Source: Pseudoalteromonas shioyasakiensis (lineage in GTDB: Bacteria; Pseudomonadota; Gammaproteobacteria; Enterobacterales; Alteromonadaceae). Taken from it: a stretch of 64,000 nt of DNA. Under the pieces are notes generated by a model. The model saw only the letters and a program-made list of their open reading frames with translations. It did not search any database and had not been told where the DNA came from. The position numbers and the translations under genes were made by a program. The DNA is taken from NCBI RefSeq assembly GCF_019134595.1, contig NZ_CP077770.1:1012001-1076000 (forward strand), written 5' to 3'. This document shows, in pieces, positions 1 to 7,828 of this stretch (positions within the stretch are counted from its first letter, which is position 1; every line of letters starts with the position of its first letter).

Positions 1-2
1 TT

Positions 3-1343
3 AACGATATTATCGACTTGGATAAAATTGACCGTGAACAGCTCGATATTGTTGCTGATTCAGTCAATGTGGCCGACTTTATTAATGACGTAGTGAATTT
101 TGCAGGCTTAATTGCTGAACAAAAGAGCCTTGAGTTCAATATTAAACGCAAAGGCACACTGGATGTTTACGCGTCTCTTGATCCGACCCGTTTACGCCAA
201 GTTGTTTGGAACCTTATCAACAATGCCGTTAAGTTCACTCAGCAAGGCCATGTAGAGCTTGAATGCCGCCGTGAGAATCGTGCCGATGGTCCGTGGTTAG
301 TGATGCGTGTGAGCGACACGGGGCAAGGTATTCCACAAGAGCAGCTGCATCGTATTTTTGACATGTACTACAAAGCACCGGATATCAACGGCACCAATGC
401 TATTGGTTCTGGTATCGGCCTTGCGGTAACAAAAGCACTTGTTAGCGCAATGAAAGGTGAAATTAATGTCAGCAGTACTGAAGGTGAGGGCAGTGTTTTT
501 GTTGTTGAAATACCGCTTAAGCTTTGTATTGCGCCTACCGAGAAAAGTTATGCGGTACGCAGCTTAAACATTCTTTTAGTGGAAGATGTGCCGCTAAATG
601 CTGAAATTGCTACCAACTTACTTGAGCAGCGTGGCCACGAAGTTATTTGGGCTGAAACTGGTGAAGATGCGCTTTCGTTTGTCTACACAGAAGATGACTT
701 AGACCTAGTTTTACTTGATATGCAATTACCAGATATCAATGGTGATGAAGTTGCTCGTCAAATTCGTGACGATGAACACTTTGATAGCTTACCAATTGTT
801 GCCTTGACCGCTAACGTACGTAGCGCCGAAGAAGAGCTTGCTGGTATTAATATTCAAGGTGCACTCGCTAAGCCTATCAACACCACTAAACTCGATAAAA
901 TGCTTGGCGAGCTATTTGATATTAAGCAGCAACAAAACTGTCAGCCTGAGCCAATCAAAGCCGTGACAGAAAAAGACTTATCGGGGATTCGCATTGAGCT
1001 GCTCGATATAGAAACCATAGAAGACTTTGTAGGCTCTATGGGGCTGGTTATCTTTAATCGCAGCTGTGAGTTATTTAATAAGTTAAACCCTCAGTATCAA
1101 ACTGAGCTGGCCGATGCGTTAGCGGCAGATGATAGAGAAGAATACAAATCGGTGGCGCATAAATTAAAAGGTGCAGCTGGCTCTGTAGGCTTAAATGATG
1201 TGCAATTACATGCTAAGAAGATGGAGCACGGCGCGCTTGAAGAAAATAGTGAAGAATTACAACAGTGGCTTGATGAACTAGCAGTTAAAATAAATGAAGG
1301 GCGTGACGCCCTCCAATTATTCTTACAACAGTTAGAAGATTAA
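3..1343 (+). CDS. arcB: Aerobic respiration control sensor kinase ArcB, C-terminal part (5' end outside window)
   Basis: The frame is open from the window edge, and the leucine encoded at 18-20 is internal, so this is a partial gene. In order the visible part shows the end of the dimerisation helix (NDIIDLDKID), a HATPase domain with an N box (LINNAVKFT) and G boxes (DTGQGIP, GSGIGLAV), a receiver domain with its phosphorylatable Asp in LLDMQLPD, and a C-terminal HPt domain with its His in AHKLKGAAGSVGL. This order and the HPt sequence match ArcB, the inner-membrane tridentate kinase that senses quinone redox state and phosphorylates ArcA. The ArcA gene lies convergently only 6 bp away, which supports the call. 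The PAS and membrane-spanning parts are not in the window. Confidence 0.9.
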   Translation, partial: NDIIDLDKIDREQLDIVADSVNVADFINDVVNFAGLIAEQKSLEFNIKRKGTLDVYASLDPTRLRQVVWNLINNAVKFTQQGHVELECRRENRADGPWLVMRVSDTGQGIPQEQLHRIFDMYYKAPDINGTNAIGSGIGLAVTKALVSAMKGEINVSSTEGEGSVFVVEIPLKLCIAPTEKSYAVRSLNILLVEDVPLNAEIATNLLEQRGHEVIWAETGEDALSFVYTEDDLDLVLLDMQLPDINGDEVARQIRDDEHFDSLPIVALTANVRSAEEELAGINIQGALAKPINTTKLDKMLGELFDIKQQQNCQPEPIKAVTEKDLSGIRIELLDIETIEDFVGSMGLVIFNRSCELFNKLNPQYQTELADALAADDREEYKSVAHKLKGAAGSVGLNDVQLHAKKMEHGALEENSEELQQWLDELAVKINEGRDALQLFLQQLED

Positions 1344-1349
1344 TTCTAA

Positions 1350-2066
1350 TTAGCTGTCGATTTTACCAATGAAACGATAGCCTTCACCATGGATGGTGCT
1401 GATCAGCTCAGATGTGCTGTTGTCGCTTTCAAAGTGTTTTCTGATACGACGAATTGTTACGTCTACAGTACGGTCGTTAGCGCGAAGCTCACGGCCGGTC
1501 ATGTGCTTGATTAATTGCTCACGGCTAAAGATACGGCCCGGTGAGTCAAGCATTAAGCGTAGCGCGCGGTATTCACCTTTAGGTAAACGTTTAGCGTCGC
1601 CGCTTGGAGATGTTAAACAACGGCTATTTTCATCAAGTTCCCAACCGTTAAATGTGATAACACCATTTGTTTCGATATTCGCTTCTTCGCCACCAAGGGC
1701 TGTGCGCGAAATAAGGTTACGAGCACGAATAGTTAATTCGCGAGGGTTGAATGGTTTTGTGATGTAGTCATCAGCACCAATTTCAAGACCTAAAATGCGA
1801 TCAACGTCGTTGTCACGACCTGTTAAGAAAATTAAACCAACGTTACGTTTTTGACGTAATTCACGCGCTAAAATTAGCCCGTTTTTACCTGGCAGGTTGA
1901 TGTCCATAACTACAAGGTTCACATCATCATTATTTGTAAGCTTGTCATGCATATCATCGCCATCAATGGCTTCAATAACTTTGTAACCTTCAGCTTCAAA
2001 TAAACTAACGAGGTTTAGTCGAGTTACGTCTTCATCCTCTACGATCAGAATGACTGGCGTTTGCAT
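1350..2066 (-). CDS. arcA: Two-component response regulator ArcA
   Basis: The protein has 238 residues, the usual length of ArcA. An N-terminal receiver domain (residues 1-120) carries the acidic pair in VEDED, the phospho-acceptor Asp in [10 protein letters not shown], and the conserved Thr and Lys in FLTGR and YITKPF. A C-terminal winged-helix OmpR/PhoB domain (about 140-235) ends in [13 protein letters not shown] and [10 protein letters not shown]. In enterobacteria ArcA represses respiratory genes under low oxygen after phosphorelay from ArcB. Here it converges on the arcB gene, so cognate kinase and regulator are neighbours, unlike in E. coli. No clear terminator separates the two stop codons. 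The promoter should lie in the roughly 100 bp above base 2066, but no confident hexamers were assigned. Confidence 0.93.
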   Translation of the reverse strand: MQTPVILIVEDEDVTRLNLVSLFEAEGYKVIEAIDGDDMHDKLTNNDDVNLVVMDINLPGKNGLILARELRQKRNVGLIFLTGRDNDVDRILGLEIGADDYITKPFNPRELTIRARNLISRTALGGEEANIETNGVITFNGWELDENSRCLTSPSGDAKRLPKGEYRALRLMLDSPGRIFSREQLIKHMTGRELRANDRTVDVTIRRIRKHFESDNSTSELISTIHGEGYRFIGKIDS

Positions 2067-2170
2067 TGTATATTAACCTTTTCGGAAATTTTATTTACAA
2101 AAATTCGGTATTATCAAGCAAAACCGAATACTAGAGATTATAGGATTAGATCCAATTGTTAACAAGTAAA

Positions 2171-2692
2171 TCAATTTGGATAAAACTTAGCCATAGCTAA
2201 CAATCGAGATTGCACTTTAAAGTTATGCTGCAATACGTGCTGCTTATTGATATACAGTCGGATTTTATTTCCTTCTTGAACCAGAGAGGCTATACCGCCA
2301 TTTTCTAAAAAGCTGATACTTTCACCTATGGTTAAAGTATCCAATGAAATTGTATCGGTCCAAAGTGGAAGTATATCATTTTCTAATGTTTCATCAATGT
2401 ATGTGATATCACAAACTTGAGAAAGTTCAGAAATTTGCTGGGTTTTTTTCACTAATATAACGTTAATTGGTTTTTTGTTAATTTGCAGTTCATTTCTATC
2501 TTTAAGGAACGCCCCAGGGCCTTTATCTAAGTCATAAAAACAAAATGAAATAGGGGGAGGGTTCACTTGGCCATTAAATTTAGTGAACTTAGCAATTTGA
2601 TACAAAAATGCCGATTTTACTTGATCAGGTGATTTGGCAAATGCGGGAAATACAACAAGCAAAGCTAATAAGATACAACTTACTAATCTCAT
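2171..2692 (-). CDS. YfiR-like periplasmic protein (DUF4154)
   Basis: A 173-residue exported protein with an N-terminal signal peptide (hydrophobic residues 3-18, then AFA-KS). The start of the mature part, in the style of VKSAFLYQIAKFTKF, and the later GxIxLxxE-type segments resemble the YfiR/DUF4154 family, whose best known member is a periplasmic regulator of a diguanylate cyclase. Its ATG overlaps the stop of the upstream sensor kinase by one base (TAATG), so the two are probably translationally coupled. A role in modulating that kinase's periplasmic sensor is inferred from this coupling. It lacks any domain of its own that would suggest catalysis. Confidence 0.7.
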   Translation of the reverse strand: MRLVSCILLALLVVFPAFAKSPDQVKSAFLYQIAKFTKFNGQVNPPPISFCFYDLDKGPGAFLKDRNELQINKKPINVILVKKTQQISELSQVCDITYIDETLENDILPLWTDTISLDTLTIGESISFLENGGIASLVQEGNKIRLYINKQHVLQHNFKVQSRLLAMAKFYPN

Positions 2693-4314
2693 TACGCTGC
2701 ACCTTCTTGCAATGGCAGAGTAATAATAAAGTGAGCCCCTTCGTCAGCCAGTTCATCGTATACGATGCTACCGCCAAGTGCTTGAGTCACTAAGTTATAA
2801 ACTAGGTGCATGCCCAAACCACTGCCACCTTCGCCACGTTTTGTGGTTACAAATGGGTCGAAAATACGTTTGCGAATTGATTTCTCAACACCAATACCGT
2901 TATCGAAGTAGTGAATACTCAAGCTACTTTCGTTGCGCTCAACATTAAAGGTGATTTCGTTATTTTGCTCATCACTAAATGCATGGATCACTGAGTTACT
3001 TAATAGCTGTTGTAACACTTGTTGTAACGGCCCCGATTTGGTTTCAATACTAACCTCATTGCTACAGTTAATTGTAATTTTAGGGTTACGGTATTGAATT
3101 TCTGAGCGCATCGACATCACCACATCGCTTAATAGATTATTTAAGTTGATTTTGGTGGTGACCTCGACATCTTGATTAACGGCCACTTTCTTAAAGCTAG
3201 ATACGAGCTCTGCTGCACGGTTAAGATTGCGATAAATAAGATCGAGGTTTTCAATGCCGTCATTAATAAAGCGTTTTAAGTGTGCTGAAGTTAAAGTTTT
3301 TTGTTCAAACTGCGTGTGAATTTCTGCCAGCTTGTCGCGCAGCAAGGTTGAGCCTGTAATACCCAACCCAATAGGCGTGTTAACCTCATGAGCAACACCT
3401 GCAACCATTTGCCCTAGTGATGCCATTTTCTCGTTTTCGACGATTTGGTTTTGGTATTGGTGCATTCGCTCAAGGGTATTGAGCAGCTCTTGGTTAGCCT
3501 CACGTAAGGCGATTGTGCGTTGGTTTACTTTCTCTTCAAGGCTTTGGTTAAGCTGTTTGATTTCTTGTTTGTCTTTTTCGTGGCGCTCAATTTGTTTTTG
3601 AGTGCGCGCGAGCATGATATTTAAGCTGCCTGCAAGTTGGTTTATTTCGTCAATATTGTTTTTTTGCGCGCGTGTTTCGTATTTATGGTTTTTCGACACG
3701 TCTTGTAGCAGATTACTTAACTCATCGATGGGGTTTGCAATACGCTTTTGAATACGTCGAGCAACAAAATAAACCAATACTAAAACGAACAGGGTTAGTA
3801 AAATATCAATGATAATCTTACGATTAATATATTGGTTTAACCTATCTAAGCCGCCACGAACGTAGACATAACCTATGGTATCACCTTCGTATACGATAGG
3901 CGTTATTAGCTCTATATCTTTATCTTTAAAGCGTGGCTCTAATAGGTTATCTATGCTGCCAACTTTAATAGGGACTGGTGGTGTTCGGTTGGCATTAAAA
4001 CTACTAAAAAACACCGGCTCGTTTGATAACTCATCGATTGAATAAATATGGATGTTTTTAATAAGCGGCACAGATTCAAATGATTTTAAGCGCTCAGATT
4101 CGGTTTCGTTATCATCAAACAGCACGGTGATTTGGGCGTTGTAGGCAATTATTTTCGATAAAATAGAGATTTTATCGACAATCAGCGCTTTTTGCTCTTT
4201 TACATCTAGGTAGGTCGAAATAGAAATAGACAAAGACAAGCATAACGCAGTGACTAGCATTACCGCATTGGTCAACGCTTTACGAATACTTGTTTGTGTC
4301 GAAAATATCGGCAT
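2692..4314 (-). CDS. Membrane sensor histidine kinase with HAMP domain
   Basis: A 540-residue kinase. There is a transmembrane helix near residues 14-34, a periplasmic region to about 165 (like CHASE-type sensor regions), and a second helix at about 167-185 next to the basic ARRIQKRI. A HAMP domain (about 187-240) and a long glutamine/glutamate-rich coiled coil (about 240-295) follow. The phospho-acceptor His309 lies in VAHEVNTPIG. The HATPase carries an N box (LLSNSVIHAF) and G boxes (DNGIGVEKS, GSGLGMHLV). No receiver is fused, so the partner regulator must be elsewhere; arcA lies downstream but has its own kinase. The gene forms a coupled pair with the YfiR-like gene. The signal sensed is unknown. 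Confidence 0.82.
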   Translation of the reverse strand: MPIFSTQTSIRKALTNAVMLVTALCLSLSISISTYLDVKEQKALIVDKISILSKIIAYNAQITVLFDDNETESERLKSFESVPLIKNIHIYSIDELSNEPVFFSSFNANRTPPVPIKVGSIDNLLEPRFKDKDIELITPIVYEGDTIGYVYVRGGLDRLNQYINRKIIIDILLTLFVLVLVYFVARRIQKRIANPIDELSNLLQDVSKNHKYETRAQKNNIDEINQLAGSLNIMLARTQKQIERHEKDKQEIKQLNQSLEEKVNQRTIALREANQELLNTLERMHQYQNQIVENEKMASLGQMVAGVAHEVNTPIGLGITGSTLLRDKLAEIHTQFEQKTLTSAHLKRFINDGIENLDLIYRNLNRAAELVSSFKKVAVNQDVEVTTKINLNNLLSDVVMSMRSEIQYRNPKITINCSNEVSIETKSGPLQQVLQQLLSNSVIHAFSDEQNNEITFNVERNESSLSIHYFDNGIGVEKSIRKRIFDPFVTTKRGEGGSGLGMHLVYNLVTQALGGSIVYDELADEGAHFIITLPLQEGAA

Positions 4315-4432
4315 GCGCTATAGAAGGCCAGAATTTTTGTTATTAGTAAGAGTTTAGTCTAGCAAAGACATTTGAAAGTAACTAAATATTTTAAAAAATA
4401 TTTTTGCTAAGAATAAGCTATTTACTCAACTT

Positions 4433-5461
4433 TTATTTAGCTGAGTAAACGGCAAATTTAGTATTTTTGAAATCTGTGCTGTATTGGCCAAATTGTGCTT
4501 CTAAAATGGGTGGGTATTTTAAGAAGCTGTTTGCAACTATGGTCAATTTACCTTGCTTGCTCAAGTGTTGCTTTGCTGAGCTAAGAAATGCTTCGGCAAT
4601 AGTGTAATCTGTGGCAATACCCGTATGGAACGGCGGGTTACTGATAATTAGATCAAATTTACCATTAATATCAGTTAAGCCATCACTCAAAACCGCTTGG
4701 CCTTTAAGGTTATTGAGCGCAAGTGTTTGCTCAGTGGCGTAAGTTGCAAGAGCACTGACATCGCTACATACAAATTCAAGTTCAGGCTGCTTTAAACCTA
4801 AGTAAGTAGCAATAATGCCTGCGCCACAAGCAAAGTCGAGTACTTTACCTTTGCTAATAGTTGGCGCATTATTTAGAAGTACCGCAGTGCCCACATCAAG
4901 CGCACCGTGGTTAAATACGCCTGGTACACTGATCGCAGTAAATTCAAGATCGCCCGCTTTCACTTGGAATTGTTTGTGGTAGCGGCTGATAGCAAAGTTA
5001 TCGTTTAGGGTAAGCTCAGAGAATAAGTACAGAATACAATGCTTGGCACTATCGATTTTGTTACTAAAACCACAGTGGTCTTTTAGTTGTTTCTCTGCTG
5101 ATTTAACACCGCTTTTATTTTCACCTACCACAAATAGTTGTACATCTTGATGACAAACAGCACGAATGTTATCAAGGCACATTTGTGCTTCTGGCTTCGC
5201 TTTTGGGTAATAGTAGATAACTAAATCGTAGTTACCATTTGGAATAGTGTGATCAACCACTGCATGTATACCTGCTATTTTGCTGGCATACATGGCATTT
5301 GCGTGGTTATAACTGAACGCAGTAATTTTTGCGTCGGGATTTAGCGCTTTAAGTTCGCGTAAAAAGCCATCTTGCTCAAAGTTAACCACTAAAATCGATT
5401 GCCCAACAAGTTCGTCTTCATTACGAAGCAATAATAAACTTGGGTTGGCTAACTTACTCAT
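4433..5461 (-). CDS. rsmC: 16S rRNA (guanine-1207-N2)-methyltransferase RsmC
   Basis: A 342-residue protein of normal RsmC length with two tandem Rossmann-like methyltransferase folds. The N-terminal one (about 1-170) is degenerate. The C-terminal one carries the S-adenosylmethionine loop in VLDFACGAGIIATYLG and the NPPF catalytic motif in ISNPPFHTG, typical of N2-guanine methyltransferases. RsmC methylates G1207 of 16S rRNA in the 30S subunit. It sits 17 bp downstream of trmB in the same direction, so the two RNA-modification genes probably share a transcript. The gap of about 120 bp to the kinase downstream is AT-rich, with a weak hairpin but no strong terminator. Confidence 0.9.
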   Translation of the reverse strand: MSKLANPSLLLLRNEDELVGQSILVVNFEQDGFLRELKALNPDAKITAFSYNHANAMYASKIAGIHAVVDHTIPNGNYDLVIYYYPKAKPEAQMCLDNIRAVCHQDVQLFVVGENKSGVKSAEKQLKDHCGFSNKIDSAKHCILYLFSELTLNDNFAISRYHKQFQVKAGDLEFTAISVPGVFNHGALDVGTAVLLNNAPTISKGKVLDFACGAGIIATYLGLKQPELEFVCSDVSALATYATEQTLALNNLKGQAVLSDGLTDINGKFDLIISNPPFHTGIATDYTIAEAFLSSAKQHLSKQGKLTIVANSFLKYPPILEAQFGQYSTDFKNTKFAVYSAK

Positions 5462-5478
5462 GCTGCTTTTACCTTTTA

Positions 5479-6204
5479 TTACTTAGTACGCTCGAACATT
5501 AGATCCCATACGCCGTGACCTAAACGGTGACCGCGCTGCTCAAATTTTGTCAGTGGACGTGAATCTGGGCGAGGAACGTAATCGTTAGTTTCTGATTGGT
5601 TTTTGTAACCTTCAGCCACTTGCATTACTTCAAGCATATGCTCTGCATAATTTTCCCAGTCAGTCGCCATATGGAAAACACCGCCAATTTTTAACTTGCT
5701 GCGTAACTTTTGTGCAAACTCTGGTTGTACGATACGACGCTTATGGTGACGTTTTTTATGCCATGGATCAGGGAAAAATAATTGCAGCTTAGATAAGCTT
5801 TCATCGGCAATACAATCAGAAAGCACTTCAACCGCATCATGTTCGAATACGCGTAAGTTCGTTACACCCGCTTCATCGGCATCCATTAAACAAGCACCTA
5901 CACCTGGGCGGTGAACTTCAATACCGATGAAGTTAAGTTCTGGTGCGTTTTTAGCCATTTCAACTAGCGATTTACCCATACCAAAACCGATTTCTAGTAC
6001 CACATCGTTATCGTTACCAAACACTTCAGCTAGGTTTAGCATGCCATTTTTGTGCTCAAGGCCCATAGTTGGCCAACACTTCTCGATGGCTGCCGCTTGG
6101 CCTTTTGTTAGGCGACCTTCGCGCTTAACGAAACTACGAATCGTGCGGATATATTTACCCTCTTGCTTTGCTTGCTCGAGGTTTGGGTTGCTTGAGTCAC
6201 TCAT
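5479..6204 (-). CDS. trmB: tRNA (guanine-46-N7)-methyltransferase TrmB
   Basis: The 241 residues match TrmB length. The SAM-binding loop is seen in [16 protein letters not shown]. The family signature [15 protein letters not shown] is followed by [14 protein letters not shown] near the C-terminus, which also belongs to the family. The enzyme makes m7G46 in tRNA variable loops. The gene is divergent from mutY, with 218 bp between the start codons, the same arrangement as trmB-mutY-yggX in E. coli. That synteny supports the assignment of all three. It is followed after 17 bp by rsmC. Confidence 0.93.
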   Translation of the reverse strand: MSDSSNPNLEQAKQEGKYIRTIRSFVKREGRLTKGQAAAIEKCWPTMGLEHKNGMLNLAEVFGNDNDVVLEIGFGMGKSLVEMAKNAPELNFIGIEVHRPGVGACLMDADEAGVTNLRVFEHDAVEVLSDCIADESLSKLQLFFPDPWHKKRHHKRRIVQPEFAQKLRSKLKIGGVFHMATDWENYAEHMLEVMQVAEGYKNQSETNDYVPRPDSRPLTKFEQRGHRLGHGVWDLMFERTK

Positions 6205-6422
6205 ATATTTTGGCCTGATTAAAATACTGACTATAGAAAAAGGTTGCGTATTATCCCTGACCTGCGCCTTGAGTACAATAGTCAGAACCTGTTTATCTTT
6301 CGAGATTAATATTACGTCTATATGAGAGCAATTTAGACAGAGCAGAGCCTCTTCGGCTTGCTTGGCCTAACTAACTGCAATAGACTTGGCCGCAATGAGC
6401 TTCAGCAAGTAAAGATGTTATT

Positions 6423-7499
6423 TTGAATTTAAGCAATAAGGAGTCAACCTGGTTTGCAAATCAAGTGGTTGACTGGTATCACCTTCATGGCCGTAAAACT
6501 CTGCCATGGCAGTTAAATAAAACACCTTATAAGGTATGGATCTCTGAGGTTATGCTACAGCAGACCCAAGTAGTGACTGTTATTCCATACTTTGAAAAGT
6601 TTATGCAAAGCTTTCCTGACATCATCGCGCTTGCTAATGCGGATGAAGATCAGGTGCTACACCATTGGACTGGGCTTGGCTATTACGCCCGTGCGCGCAA
6701 CTTACATAAAACGGCAAAAATAGTGCGTGATAAATACCAAGGTAAATTTCCAACCACGCTTGAAGAGGTGATGGACTTGCCGGGTATTGGTCGTTCAACT
6801 GCAGGGGCTATCTTGTCTTTATCGCTTGGCCAACACCATCCAATTTTAGACGGTAATGTTAAACGCGTATTAGCACGCTTTTTTATGGTTGAAGGCTGGT
6901 ATGGGGTGAAAAAGGTCGAAAATCAACTTTGGTCATTATCATCGCAATTAACGCCTAAAGAGTCGGTCACTGAGTTTAATCAGGCCATGATGGATTTAGG
7001 TGCAAGCCTTTGTTCGCGAAGTAAATTCGATTGTGAGCCTTGCCCTTTAAATAGTAAATGCCTTGCTTTTAAAGAAGGTAAAGTAAAAGAGTTCCCGCAT
7101 TCAAAGCCGAAAAAGGCTGTGCCGAAAAAGTCATGTCATCAGCTTATACTGGCCTGCGACAATAAAGTACTTATGGAAAAGCGCCCAAGCTCAGGGATAT
7201 GGGGTGGTTTGTTTGGCTTTTTCGAGTTTAGCGAATTAACTGAGCTAGAAACATTTTTAGCCCAGCATGGTTTATCAAACAGTACGCAGGCACTTGAGGC
7301 CTTTACCCATGTGTTTTCGCATTTTGAGCTAACCATCAACCCGCATGTTTTAACCTTGCCGAGCATTCCAGATCTCATTAATGAACGACAACTAGTTTGG
7401 TATCCGCTTGATGAGTCAGTTGAGGTTGGCCTTGCAGCCCCAACGAAAAAGCTGGTTAAACAATTAAGCGCAATAGATTACAATAGCATCACGCAATAA
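6423..7499 (+). CDS. mutY: Adenine DNA glycosylase MutY
   Basis: This 358-residue enzyme removes adenine mispaired with 8-oxoguanine. The catalytic Glu42 is in [10 protein letters not shown] and the helix-hairpin-helix in [14 protein letters not shown]. The catalytic Asp142 is in [12 protein letters not shown] four-cysteine iron-sulfur motif with spacing C-X6-C-X2-C-X5-C is in the stretch [11 protein letters not shown] and the residues after it. A C-terminal NUDIX-like domain for 8-oxoG recognition covers about 235-345. The start is a TTG at 6423; it is chosen because the next in-frame methionine (Met44) lies beyond the catalytic Glu42. The yggX gene follows 15 bp later, as in enterobacteria. 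Confidence 0.95.
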   Translation: MNLSNKESTWFANQVVDWYHLHGRKTLPWQLNKTPYKVWISEVMLQQTQVVTVIPYFEKFMQSFPDIIALANADEDQVLHHWTGLGYYARARNLHKTAKIVRDKYQGKFPTTLEEVMDLPGIGRSTAGAILSLSLGQHHPILDGNVKRVLARFFMVEGWYGVKKVENQLWSLSSQLTPKESVTEFNQAMMDLGASLCSRSKFDCEPCPLNSKCLAFKEGKVKEFPHSKPKKAVPKKSCHQLILACDNKVLMEKRPSSGIWGGLFGFFEFSELTELETFLAQHGLSNSTQALEAFTHVFSHFELTINPHVLTLPSIPDLINERQLVWYPLDESVEVGLAAPTKKLVKQLSAIDYNSITQ

Positions 7500-7514
7500 G
7501 AGTAGAGAGCAATT

Positions 7515-7787
7515 ATGGCACGTACAGTATTTTGTCAAAAGTTACAAAAAGAAGCTGAAGGCTTAGGCTTCCAACTATACCCAGGTGAGCTTGGTGAAAA
7601 GATTTTCAACAACATCAGTAAAGAAGCGTGGGGCCAATGGCAACACAAGCAAACAATGCTGATCAACGAAAAACACCTGAACATGATGGACCCAGAGCAC
7701 CGTGCTTTTTTAGAGGAGCAAATGGTCGGTTTCTTATTTGAAGGTAAAGACGTGGAAATCGAAGGCTACCGTCCACCAGAAAAGTAA
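7515..7787 (+). CDS. yggX: Probable Fe(2+)-trafficking protein YggX
   Basis: A 90-residue cytosolic protein of exactly the family size, beginning [10 protein letters not shown] with the conserved Cys7 and containing the family stretches [17 protein letters not shown] and [13 protein letters not shown]. YggX is linked to protection of labile iron-sulfur clusters from oxidation. It lies 15 bp behind mutY, itself an iron-sulfur enzyme guarding against oxidative damage, and has a good ribosome site (GAGAG). A shared intrinsic terminator follows. Confidence 0.95.
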   Translation: MARTVFCQKLQKEAEGLGFQLYPGELGEKIFNNISKEAWGQWQHKQTMLINEKHLNMMDPEHRAFLEEQMVGFLFEGKDVEIEGYRPPEK

Positions 7788-7804
7788 GCAAAGATATTAA
7801 ATGT

Positions 7805-7828
7805 AAAAAGGGCCAATAGGCCCTTTTT
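7805..7828. terminator. Bidirectional intrinsic terminator
   Basis: A GGGCC/GGCCC hairpin is flanked by A-rich sequence on the left and a T tract on the right. It sits between yggX and the convergent hybrid kinase and can serve both strands. Confidence 0.85.
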
